NCBI GenBank assembly: GCA_905221605.1
Contig: CAJNDS010000475.1
Location: forward strand, 85,001 to 130,617
Length of the DNA: 45,617 bases
From: Symbiodinium natans
Taxonomy: Eukaryota > Sar > Dinophyceae > Suessiales > Symbiodiniaceae
Reading direction: 5' to 3'
Part shown: in pieces, positions 38,927-45,617 of the stretch
Numbering within the stretch: position 1 is the first letter of the stretch
Layout of the letters: every line of letters starts with the position of its first letter
Program-made: the position numbers and the translations under genes
The notes under the pieces: generated by a model
Databases searched by the model: none
Told to the model about the DNA's origin: nothing
What the model saw: only the letters and a program-made list of their open reading frames with translations

Positions 38927-39103
38927 CGGGCCCACATCCCTAATTCGCTCTTGGCTTGCATGTACGTCTAGGTTCTGACGTATGTCCGCGCTATAAAGCC
39001 CTAAGCTTATGTGGTTCTCCTTCTAGAAGCACCACAGTGGCGTCATTGTGATTCTTGCTTTCCCTTAACTATACCCCCGAATTGATAAAGAAGTTCTGCC
39101 CTG

Positions 39104-39793
39104 TCAGGGATTCTGTGCAACTGACACGGCACTCTCCAGGTGCTCGTAAAGGTGCGCTACTGCACCGGAGAGTTTCTGCTTCGGGCCAGCGCTCAATCGC
39201 GCGGTCACCATGCTTAGCATGGGTCCAGGTTGCAGACGTGCGAAAGCATTCAGCATTTCTGGCGTCATTGACGCTGGAGCTCCGGAAACGTTCAGTTTTG
39301 CGATCTCTTGCTCGCAGCACCGGATGATCGCCCGCATCGGTGCGTTGTTCGTTCTTGGGTTGGACAGCAGTCTGCACAAGGCAACGTGCAAGGCTATCAG
39401 GAGCTGGATGTCCGACATGGCGTCGAGGTTCTGACGTCCTTGCTGTTCAAAACGCCTGCGGCCCCGCCGGTTTTGCACTGCGTGCGGGGCGTGGCAAAAG
39501 TTGCACTCCTCCTTGCGGGGGCATGAGCCATGCCCGGAGAGGTAAACGCAAGGGCGCGTGCAAAACTCTGGGTGCCCAACGCTTCCCCGGCTGAGGGGTG
39601 GAGGATCCGCCGCTTCTCCCTCCGACATATGGCCCGAAGCTGAAGAAGCCTGGGAGGCTCGGGCACTGGACGCTGCCATCGCTGGCTGCGCCCGTCCAGA
39701 TCTCTTGCCTTGGCTGTCTCTTACAAGCCTTAATCGCATAAAATTATATATCTTAGTAGGATGTTTTTTACAATAGATTATTGTATAATACAT
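39104..39793 (-). CDS. CCCH zinc-finger protein of dinoflagellate type, intronless
   Basis: 229 codons from the first ATG; the likely start is M19 or M39, because the first residues come from AT-rich DNA. Residues 70-82 read GSVGHPEFCTRPC, a motif frequent in dinoflagellate predicted proteins. A classical zinc finger follows, C82-x8-C91-x5-C97-x3-H101, the pattern that binds RNA in many proteins. The rest (from about 125) is helical with no recognised domain. Ser/Ala-rich low complexity precedes the finger. No heptamers or introns interrupt it. A role in post-transcriptional control is an inference; dinoflagellates rely heavily on that level. The AT-rich stretch immediately upstream could hold its 5' signals. 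Confidence 0.75.
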   Translation of the reverse strand: MYYTIIYCKKHPTKIYNFMRLRLVRDSQGKRSGRAQPAMAASSARASQASSASGHMSEGEAADPPPLSRGSVGHPEFCTRPCVYLSGHGSCPRKEECNFCHAPHAVQNRRGRRRFEQQGRQNLDAMSDIQLLIALHVALCRLLSNPRTNNAPMRAIIRCCEQEIAKLNVSGAPASMTPEMLNAFARLQPGPMLSMVTARLSAGPKQKLSGAVAHLYEHLESAVSVAQNP

Positions 39794-39855
39794 ATATATA
39801 TATTATATTTATATTTATATTTATATGTATATTTATATTTATATTTATATACATT
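39780..39855. repeat. AT microsatellite (TATATT/TATTTATA)n
   Basis: TATATATATATATTATATTT then repeated TTTATA units, immediately upstream of the CCCH gene. Confidence 0.9.
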
Positions 39856-40032
39856 CTAATCATGTATTCATATTTATGCATTTAGTTGCCTATATGAGTA
39901 CATATTACATTCCCGTAGGGTTTAGGGAAAATTCTGGTCCATTGTTGGGTTTCCATAGGTAGATGTCCTAAACCCTAAACCCTAAACCCTAAACCCTAAA
40001 CTCTAAACCCTAAACCCTAAAACCGTGCGCAG

Positions 40033-40146
40033 GATCGCCCAGGGGGAGACCCCGGCTTAAGATTTTCGGGAAAGGAACCTCCTAAACTCCCAGTGGCCTC
40101 TCGGCGAAGCATTGCCCAAACACCCAGCGCCGCCGAACAAAATAGA
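40033..40146 (+). CDS. Candidate exon, 38 codons
   Basis: 114 nt, phase 0 at both ends, from GTGCGCAG (after a CCCTAAA tract) to AATAGA|GTTTAGGG. Reads DRPGGDPGLRFSGKEPPKLP then VASRRSIAQTPSAAEQNR. Donor is the heptamer itself. May belong to the gene at 41.3-44.6 kb. Confidence 0.6.
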
Positions 40147-40278
40147 GTTTAGGGTTAGGGCTTGGGGTTTAGGGTCCCCCAACAGCCCTGACAACGAGCT
40201 TCAGGGAGGGGGGGGGGGGGGGGGAGCACCTAAACCCGAAACCCCATAAACCCCCGCCCCGTCAGACCCCAATTCCAG

Positions 40279-40316
40279 CTGGGAAGCTGCTGCTTGCTGC
40301 CGGAGCATCCTTTTGG
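40279..40316 (+). CDS. Candidate exon with heptamer donor
   Basis: From AATTCCAG to TTTTGG|GTTTAGGG. All three frames open; GKLLLAAGASFW is the most natural reading. Confidence 0.4.
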
Positions 40317-40379
40317 GTTTAGGGTTTAGAGTTTAGGGTTTAGGGTCTAAGTCTAAGGTGAAAGCTTTGGGGTTTTGAT

Positions 40380-41160
40380 TGGAGCTTTTAGGGGTGAAAG
40401 CCCTCCAGCAAGGTTACGCCTTTTTTGGGCAACCCCCTACACTTTGCCCTCCAAATATCCTGGGACTATCGAAAACCTCCTTAGTTGAGGGCGTTTTGAT
40501 GCTGGAACTTCATCTGAACCTCCTCAGGCAGGGCTAGGTTTGCGGGGCGTTTCGGTTCCAGGTTTTAGGGTTTAGGGCATCTTCTGGGAACTTGAGGTTT
40601 CGGATTTACGGCTCACGGTTCTCTACTTGCAAGCATGGATGCAACCCTAAAGACCTTCTCGTTGGGAGGGACACCTTGATGCAAAGCAATCGGGATAACC
40701 CGGTAAAATTTGGTTGACGTGACGGGAGAGCCACCTCAACGTTCATTTTACCCTACATCCCAACCTCTCCATACTTTGAGCTGAAGCGTGTCTCATGATC
40801 TTTGTGCAGGGGAATAGTGCATGACAGGCCTTAAGGGCTTCAAGCACAAGCCCGTCCCGACCCCAAACAGAAAGCGCGTGACTACACGAAACTGAATTTC
40901 CATGGGTTATCTGGTCATTTTTTGAAAATATGGTCCACTTTTGGGTACCCTAAATAGTAGTGGCCGCCTTTATAACAAGGACCCCCCAAAAAGGGACCAT
41001 ATTTTGGAGAAGTAACCGTATAGGGTTGTCTAGGGATCAGGGCCTAAAGAACTTTGATAATTCATTACAAATGGGAGTTGACGAAAATAATTAAGGGACC
41101 GGTACAATAGATCCCACATAGTAGGATTCCCTTATAAAATGTCCCCAATAAGGTACCCTA
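40380..41160. other. Gene-poor stretch with diverged element pieces
   Basis: Few heptamers. 40918-41010 pairs GGTCCACTTTTGGGTACCCT with AAAAAGGGACCATATTTTGG; 41095-41165 resembles family E (AGGATTCCCTTATAAAATGT, AATAAGGTACCCTAATTTCA). No convincing exon. Confidence 0.45.
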
Positions 41161-41164
41161 ATTT

Positions 41165-41280
41165 CAAGCCCTAAACCCTAAACCCTAACCCCTAAACCCT
41201 AAACCCTAAACCCTGAACCCTGAACCCTAAACCCTGAACCCTAAACCCTAACCCCTAAACCCTAACCCTAAGCCCCAAAT
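41165..41280. repeat. CCCTAAA tract with CCCTGAA variants
   Basis: About 16 units; ends in a C homopolymer and leads to the acceptor at 41318. Confidence 0.9.
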
Positions 41281-41318
41281 TTCGGAACCCCCCCCCCCGC
41301 CCCCCAAATCGACCTCAG

Positions 41319-41390
41319 ATGCCAAAAGCCGAGATGCCGTGGCGTCCTGTTTGGCAAAAAGGCCGTTGTCCCACGCGTTGCGCATCCTCG
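41319..41390 (+). CDS. Unknown plus gene, exon a
   Basis: From GACCTCAG to CCTCG|GTTTAGGG. Reads AKSRDAVASCLAKRPLSHAL then RIL. C tract before and G tract immediately after. Confidence 0.65.
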
Positions 41391-44300
41391 GTTTAGGGTT
41401 TAGGGTTTAGGGTTCAGGGTTCAGGGTTAGGGTTCAGGGTTTAGGGTTGAGGGCTTAGGGTTTAGGGTTGAGGGTCTCCGAAATTGGGGGTGCCTTATTG
41501 GGGGTACTTCTTATCAGGGGATCCTACGATTTGGGTGTCTATTTTCGCGTCCCCCATTGTCGTAAACCCCATTTACGCAGGAGCGAAGTCTTAGGGCCTT
41601 AAGGTACACGTTGGAGGTTTAGGGTTTAGGGTTTAGGGCTTAGGGCTTAGGGTTTAGGGTTTAGGGTTTAGGGTTTAGGGTTTACCAGGGTTTGGGATTG
41701 AGGGTTCACGTTTTGGTCTTTCAAGCATTAAGTTTTGGGCGACTGGAGGTTTCTTGGAGGTTTCTTGCCTGGAGCTTAAGCTTAGGGTTTAGGGCTTTGG
41801 GAGTAGGGTTTGGGGTTTGGGGTTTAGGGTGTAGGGGCTACCACCCTAAACCTTAAATCCTAGACCCCTCACTCCCCAGACAGCTAAACCCGAACCCCAG
41901 ATCTTGAGCCTGCTCGGCTTGTTGACAACCCACAGGGAGCCCAAGTCGTCTCCCCATCGGAATACTCTGAAGCCAACGGTACGTACCCTGAATCCCAACC
42001 CCAAGTAGGCCCAAACCAGCCCCAAACCCTAAACCCCAAACCCTAAACCCTAAACCCCAAACCCTAAACCCTAAACCCCAAACCCCAAACCCCACAAAAC
42101 CTAAACCCTAAACCCCAGACCCCGAATCCCTAAACCGCAAACCGGCGGACTCCAAGCTGCAGAAGCCCTAAACCCTAAACCCTAAACCCTAAACCCTAAG
42201 CCCTAAGCCCTAAGCCGTAAACCCGATATCCAAGCTGCAGAAGTGCCAGCCTCTGTACGGTCTCAGCTCGCCTCAGCTCGATGTCCGGTGGCCCATGCCC
42301 TGAGCCGACGCCCAAAGTTCGAGATTAAGGCTTTATGGGGTTTGGGGTTTGGGGTTTAGGGTTTGGGGTTTAGGGTTTGGGAGTTTAGGGTGTTGCCATG
42401 GCAGGTTGGATTAGGGTTTTGGGTTTAGGGTTTACATGTTAGGGTTCAAGGTTTTGGGTATAGGGTTTGGGGTATAGGGTTTGGGGTTTAGGGTTTGGGG
42501 TTTAGGGCATTTCATGGCAGGTTAGGTTCATTTAACTGAATAGATAGGATCAGCTTTCCGAGTGCACCCAATCAATGTATCTAGGGGACTGGTGACACGG
42601 AAAGCTTGGATCCCCCCCCCCCCCCCCGATTCGGGCGTATGGAATAGACCCTAAACCCTAAACCCTCAACCCTAAGCTCCCTTGAAGGCTCCTTGAGTCT
42701 CACATATTGGGAGGAGCCACCCAGAGGCTCCAGAAGATGTCCGACAAGGTTTAGGGTTTAGGGTTTAGGGTTTGGGGTTTGGGGTTTAGGGATTAGGGTT
42801 TGGGGTTTAGGATTTAGGGTTTACGCCTTGAGAGCCCCTGGCCATGATGACTCAGGATGATGCATGCAAAGCCTTAAACCCTAAACCCTAAACCCTAAAC
42901 CCTAAACCCTAAGAAATACTCAACATACCCCTTGGGCATACCCCTCGTGGATGGCCCTTAAAGCCCTCCGAAAAATGTGAATATGATCCTCTTAAACCCA
43001 AAAAGGGAAATGGAAAATGTCCCAGGGCAGACCCCTTTAACGAAATTGAGGGAACATATGGCAAAGACCTTAAATTCTCCCTTTTGTAGGTTCAGGGGTG
43101 GGTTTGGGGTATGTTGAGTGATTCTTAGATCTCTACCTTGCCACCGAGGAGGGGAGGACGGGCAGGATTGGTGGAAGAGCGGTGCGACCTCCTTGCTGAA
43201 CCCTATTTAGGGTTTAGGGTCTAGGGTTTAGGGTTTAGGGTTTTGCCACTAGAGTTCGAATCCTGAAGCCAGGCTGAAGCTAAGGTGCTCTTCGTTCTAG
43301 CCCGACGTAACCGCGAAAAATCCAAGACCCTAAGCCTCAAACCCTCTAAACACTGAAACCTAAACTCGAGCAAAAAAACGTCAGGACCCTATAAGCCCTT
43401 TGAACGCTGTGAACACTACGAACCCTATAATTAAGCCCCAAAACCCTGCAAACCCGAACACTGCAAACTCTAAATGGCACCCTGAACCCGAAATGCTCCT
43501 AAACCCTAAACCCTAAACCCTAAACCCTAAACCCCAAACCCCAAACCCCAAACACTAAACCCGCCTTCGCCTCGTGGGGCGGAAGGCAACGGCTCGCTTC
43601 TAGCACGTGGTCTCGGAGCCGGTCGTTGCTCATTCACCTGGTGGGGTTTAGGGTTTAGGGTTTGGGGTTTGGGGTTTAGGGTTTAGGGTTTGGGGTTTAG
43701 GGTTTAGGGTTTAGGGTTTGGGGTTTAGGTTTTAGGGTTTAGGCTTTCATATTCTGGAGATACAGGGAATGTGGACTGGGACTCGAGTCGTGTGGGCAGT
43801 TGGTTCCAAGAAGGAAACGAGGTCCGGGGGACCGTTGGGTGAGGAAAAAAGGGGTTTAGGGTTTAGGGTTTAGGGTTTCAGTGCAGACAGAAGCATATCG
43901 CTTCGGAATCTCCACAACATGAGCACCGCGCCCGCACGCCCATACCTGCAAGATTCATAAACCGTTTAGGGTTCAATCGTCGCCGATGTCACCAAGAATA
44001 GTAGCCTCAGATTTCGACCCCCCACAGATTTGCCCCAAACGGAATAGGTTTTTATTTCCAGAGTACCCAGGACACCCTCTCTTATACGTATATACACACT
44101 CAGGACTCGCCAACATGTAACAGAACATTATCATATATAACCCTAAACTGCAAGCAATGCCAAATCCCCGCAAGGTTCCTGGGATTGCTGGGTGCATCTT
44201 GGTGGCCCTGCAGCCCACTGGTAGACTGAGGCTCATAACTTGGGGGTGTAGGCTTTAGGGAAAGCCCAGAACACAACCTGAAGAAACGCACACCAAAACC

Positions 44301-44618
44301 CGAAACAAAAACTGCCACAGGATTTCGTCGCAACAAGGGAAAACGGATCCAAACACAATGGCGGCCGGTGAAGCACCGGCCTACACGCCCGGGACGCGCC
44401 AGCAAGCAAAAACGCGGCACGGGAACCCTATAGTCGGCTTCTTTGGGACTTGCCATATGGTGAGTTCTCTAAATTATGGTCCCTGTCGGGGGACCCCAAA
44501 ATAATAGGGCCCGGCTCATTTGGGTAACCCCAAAAGGGAACACATAACCCTGTGAAGGCCGTCGTTTTGCTTGCACTTGTAGTTGCGGCGCCGCAGGCTC
44601 TCCGACGTGTTGAATTTG
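41319..44618 (+). CDS. Unknown protein gene, nine phase-consistent exons (partial)
   Basis: Exons 41319-41390, 42241-42329, 42698-42748, 43129-43194, 43604-43640, 43766-43838, 43891-43947, 44321-44459 and 44558-44618 each start after AG, end at GT or GC, and join in one frame for 215 codons. Characteristic pieces in order: AKSRDAVASCLAKRPLSHAL; RPKFEIK|SHILGGATQRLQ; NVDWDSSRVGSWFQEGNEVR; MAAGEAPAYTPGTRQQAKTR; AVVLLALVVAAPQALRRVEF. The last is hydrophobic and could be a membrane helix. Donors: GTTTAG twice, GTGGGG, GTGAGG, GTGAGT, and GC four times. Introns are heptamer tracts plus element fragments. I recognise no family. Phase agreement over eight junctions is the main support, although exon borders were chosen with phase in mind. 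Start and end of the gene are not located. Confidence 0.6.
41486..41572. mobile_element. Family E repeat, copy 3
   Basis: GGGGTACTTCTTATCAGGGG, CCTACGATTTGGGTGTCTAT and CCC...ATTGTCGTAAACCCC match 3709-3800 and 33251-33371. Confidence 0.6.
42241..42329 (+). CDS. Unknown plus gene, exon b
   Basis: From AAGCTGCAG to ATTAAG|GCTTTA (GC donor). Reads VPASVRSQLASARCPVAHAL then SRRPKFEIK. Confidence 0.65.
42335..42520. repeat. TTTAGGG/TTTGGGG tract
   Basis: Alternating TTTAGGG and TTTGGGG units with two short unique inserts. Confidence 0.85.
42698..42748 (+). CDS. Unknown plus gene, exon c
   Basis: 51 nt from TCCTTGAG to GACAAG|GTTTAGGG, phase 0 at both ends. Reads SHILGGATQRLQKMSDK. The clearest case of an exon ended by the heptamer. 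Confidence 0.7.
43129..43194 (+). CDS. Unknown plus gene, exon d
   Basis: 66 nt from GATTCTTAG to CTCCTT|GCTGAA. Reads ISTLPPRRGGRAGLVEERCD. Another frame (YLATEEGRTGRIGGRAVR) is open too, but is out of phase with the neighbours. Confidence 0.5.
43604..43640 (+). CDS. Unknown plus gene, exon e
   Basis: 37 nt from CGCTTCTAG to CACCTG|GTGGGG. Reads HVVSEPVVAHSP. Confidence 0.55.
43766..43838 (+). CDS. Unknown plus gene, exon f
   Basis: 73 nt from AGATACAG to GTTGG|GTGAGG. Reads NVDWDSSRVGSWFQEGNEVR then GTV. Very natural protein sequence, the best starting point for a database search. Confidence 0.65.
43891..43947 (+). CDS. Unknown plus gene, exon g
   Basis: 57 nt from GCAGACAG to TACCT|GCAAGA. 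Reads SISLRNLHNMSTAPARPY. Confidence 0.6.
44321..44459 (+). CDS. Unknown plus gene, exon h
   Basis: 139 nt from TGCCACAG to CATATG|GTGAGT, an excellent donor. Reads ISSQQGKTDPNTMAAGEAPA, YTPGTRQQAKTRHGNPIVGF then FGTCHM. A minus ORF over the same bases is rejected on borders and phase. Confidence 0.65.
44558..44618 (+). CDS. Unknown plus gene, exon i (hydrophobic)
   Basis: 61 nt from CTGTGAAG to TTTG|GCTAAG. Reads AVVLLALVVAAPQALRRVEF. The following island (about 44657-44728, GFNAVCVSDRNRSLEQPDLC, donor GAGG|GTTTTG) may be the next exon, but its phase does not fit. Confidence 0.55.
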
Positions 44619-44887
44619 GCTAAGGGTTTAGGGTTTGAGGTTTCGGCTTTAGGGCTCTAGGGTTTCAATGCCGTTTGCGTATCTGACCGGAACCGAAGCC
44701 TGGAGCAGCCCGATCTCTGTCCAGAGGGTTTTGGAGTTTTGGGGTTTGGGGTTACCACTAAACCACTAGCAAGCTTGGGCAGCCTGACCAATTTGCCCTA
44801 ATTAGCGACTGGGTGTTGATCTTTGAGGTTGCACAGGGTTTCTCTCCGTACACCAAGCAAACACGACCCTTCAGCCTTAGTTAAAGC

Positions 44888-45052
44888 TTGGGATGTTCCC
44901 CCCTAAAGCTAGCAGTCCTTAATAGGGATGATCGTAGGGGGTACTATAACCCCTATCAGATAAGAGCCCCATTAAGGACCACGAACCGTCCTAAATAGGG
45001 ATGGTCATGGGGGGTACTATACTCCCTATAAAGGACTGCTAGTACAAGCTAA
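44888..45052. mobile_element. Family A element, copy 8, partly doubled
   Basis: TTGGGATGTTCCCCCCTAAA at the left. Inner CAGTCCTTAATAGGGATGAT...GGGGGTACTATA and GTCCTAAATAGGGATGGTCA...GGGGGGTACTATA are two diverged copies of the same segment. No right end. Confidence 0.7.
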
Positions 45053-45116
45053 ACAGGTACAGCAAAAAAAACACTCAGCCTTGGCGGCACTTAAGAGGGT
45101 AGCTAAAAATTATTTT

Positions 45117-45190
45117 TCTAGCTGCCTTTACTAAGAAACCCAATAAACCCAAAAAGGCTAAGGACCTAAAGTTACAGTAGAGCACCACAA
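45117..45190. mobile_element. Family I repeat, copy 2
   Basis: CTAGCTGCCTTTACTAAGAA, CCCAAAAAGGCTAAGGACCT and AGAGCACCACAAAG match 23660-23732. Confidence 0.5.
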
Positions 45191-45196
45191 AGCAGC

Positions 45197-45265
45197 CTGC
45201 AGCTCGATGAAGCTGTTGCGATATACCATGCGGATGCCGAGCTGCTGCATGGTCCTGGACAGCGG
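45197..45265 (-). CDS. Candidate exon, unknown protein
   Basis: Minus strand, 23 codons, phase 0 at both ends, from CCCCGAAG to GAGCTGCAG|GCTGCT (GC donor). Reads PLSRTMQQLGIRMVYRNSFI then ELQ. It ends close to the family I repeat. No family recognised. Confidence 0.6.
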
Positions 45266-45316
45266 CTTCGGGGGAGCGCGCAAGGTTACAAGTTGATTGT
45301 GTGGTGAGGCGTCTGG

Positions 45317-45390
45317 CCTCCCTCTCCTCCCCCTCCCCCCCCTCCTCCTCCTCCCCCCAGCCCTCCCCCCTCCCCCTCCCCTCCCCTCCG
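45317..45390. repeat. C/T-rich low-complexity tract
   Basis: CCTCCCCCTCCTCC-type sequence just upstream (minus strand: downstream of a weak promoter-like position, not claimed). Glycine/arginine ORFs over it are discarded. Confidence 0.8.
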
Positions 45391-45617
45391 GCTTAGAGAC
45401 GCAAAGCCCAACCCTGCGTAAAAACCCCAAACCCCAAAAACTCCAGAAGCCTTGAAACCACACCACAGCCACACCCCAAGGGTGGGTGGGGGGAGTACCT
45501 ACATAGCACCTAGATCATGACCCAGAAGCCGCAGTTTGAACCCTAACACTTTTGAACTTAAACTTCGAAACTTTAAGCTTTACGTAGCCAAGCCCTAAAA
45601 CCCTAAATCCCAAGCCC

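Larger units (their letters stand above)
1..45617. repeat. Interspersed telomere-like heptamer tracts across the whole window
   Basis: Tracts of TTTAGGG (G orientation) or CCCTAAA (C orientation), from 2 to more than 30 units and often degenerate, recur every few hundred bases from end to end. The order is not random: C tract, then a unique island of about 50-150 bp, then G tract is the usual pattern, for example around 697-768, 1346-1482, 9353-9410, 19811-19865, 26168-26222, 40033-40146, 41319-41390 and 42698-42748. Most such islands are open reading frames with splice-like borders, so the tracts are read here as intron sequence. TTTAGGG is the telomere repeat type of dinoflagellates and plants. 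A terminal telomere is excluded because both orientations alternate and genes lie throughout. Confidence 0.9.

Noticed and set aside
44100-44456. 118-codon minus ORF
   Set aside because: Antisense to exon h of the plus-strand gene, whose acceptor, donor and phase are all good.
45158-45472. 104-codon minus ORF as a whole gene
   Set aside because: Half of it is C/T-rich low complexity (glycine/arginine runs); only the 23-codon island at 45197-45265 has coding character and splice borders.
1-45617. tRNA, rRNA, snRNA or spliced-leader RNA genes, and transposase or reverse transcriptase ORFs
   Set aside because: Looked for by eye on both strands; none recognised. Structured small RNAs could still be missed without a covariance search.

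Overview
The window looks like nuclear DNA of a dinoflagellate. The reasons are: hundreds of Arabidopsis-type telomere heptamers (TTTAGGG on one strand, CCCTAAA on the other), the type reported for dinoflagellate telomeres; many candidate introns that start with GC instead of GT; a CCCH zinc-finger protein with the SVGHP...C motif common in dinoflagellate predicted proteins; and an ORF resembling the hydroxymethyl-dU/thymine hypermodification enzyme family, in a lineage whose DNA is known to carry hydroxymethyluracil. I cannot name the genus.

The main observation is that the heptamer tracts are not a chromosome end. They cover the whole window in both orientations and separate short islands (about 20-240 bp) that read as exons. 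Many islands have a CCCTAAA tract on the left and a TTTAGGG tract on the right, whichever strand is coding. In the direction of transcription an intron therefore often opens with the G-strand heptamer (donors such as AAG|GTTTAGGG) and closes with the C-strand heptamer followed by AG (for example CCCTAAAC...CACAG|). The heptamer seems to supply donor, pyrimidine tract and branch-like CTAAA/CTAAC, and the two intron ends can base-pair. I read the region as interrupted genes whose introns are built from telomere-like repeats, with several families of small inverted-repeat elements also lying mostly in introns.

Layout. 0.7-9.4 kb: plus-strand exons of one or more unrecognised genes. 10.1-12.9 kb: minus-strand exons coding acidic, helical segments. 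13.9-15.0 kb: plus-strand exons. 17.6-26.2 kb: minus strand; nine exons (18979-26222) join in phase into a 140-codon stretch of an NSRP1/CCDC55-type splicing-regulator homologue. 26.7-28.0 kb: minus strand, a 447-codon uninterrupted ORF with a likely thymine/hmU-modification helical domain. 30.5-31.7 kb: plus-strand exons, one ending in a stop. 32.2-35.3 kb: minus-strand exons of an unknown protein. 36.1-38.1 kb: AT-rich low-complexity DNA and small elements. 39.1-39.8 kb: minus strand, intronless CCCH protein gene. 40.0-44.6 kb: plus strand; nine exons at 41.3-44.6 kb join in phase into a 215-codon stretch of unknown function. 45.2 kb: one minus-strand exon.

At least nine families of short inverted-repeat (MITE-like) elements recur; the clearest are A (TTGGGATGTTCCCCC ends), B (TACTTGGAGGTTCATGGTAC ends), C (CTAGACCCGGGAGTA ends) and H (AATTGCTTAAGAACCCC ends). 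Most short ORFs that read GLGFRV or LNPKP are translations of the heptamer and were not annotated. Exon boundaries come from reading frame, AG acceptors and GT/GC donors by eye, without transcripts or alignments; where several choices were possible I preferred the in-phase one, so each chain is a hypothesis.
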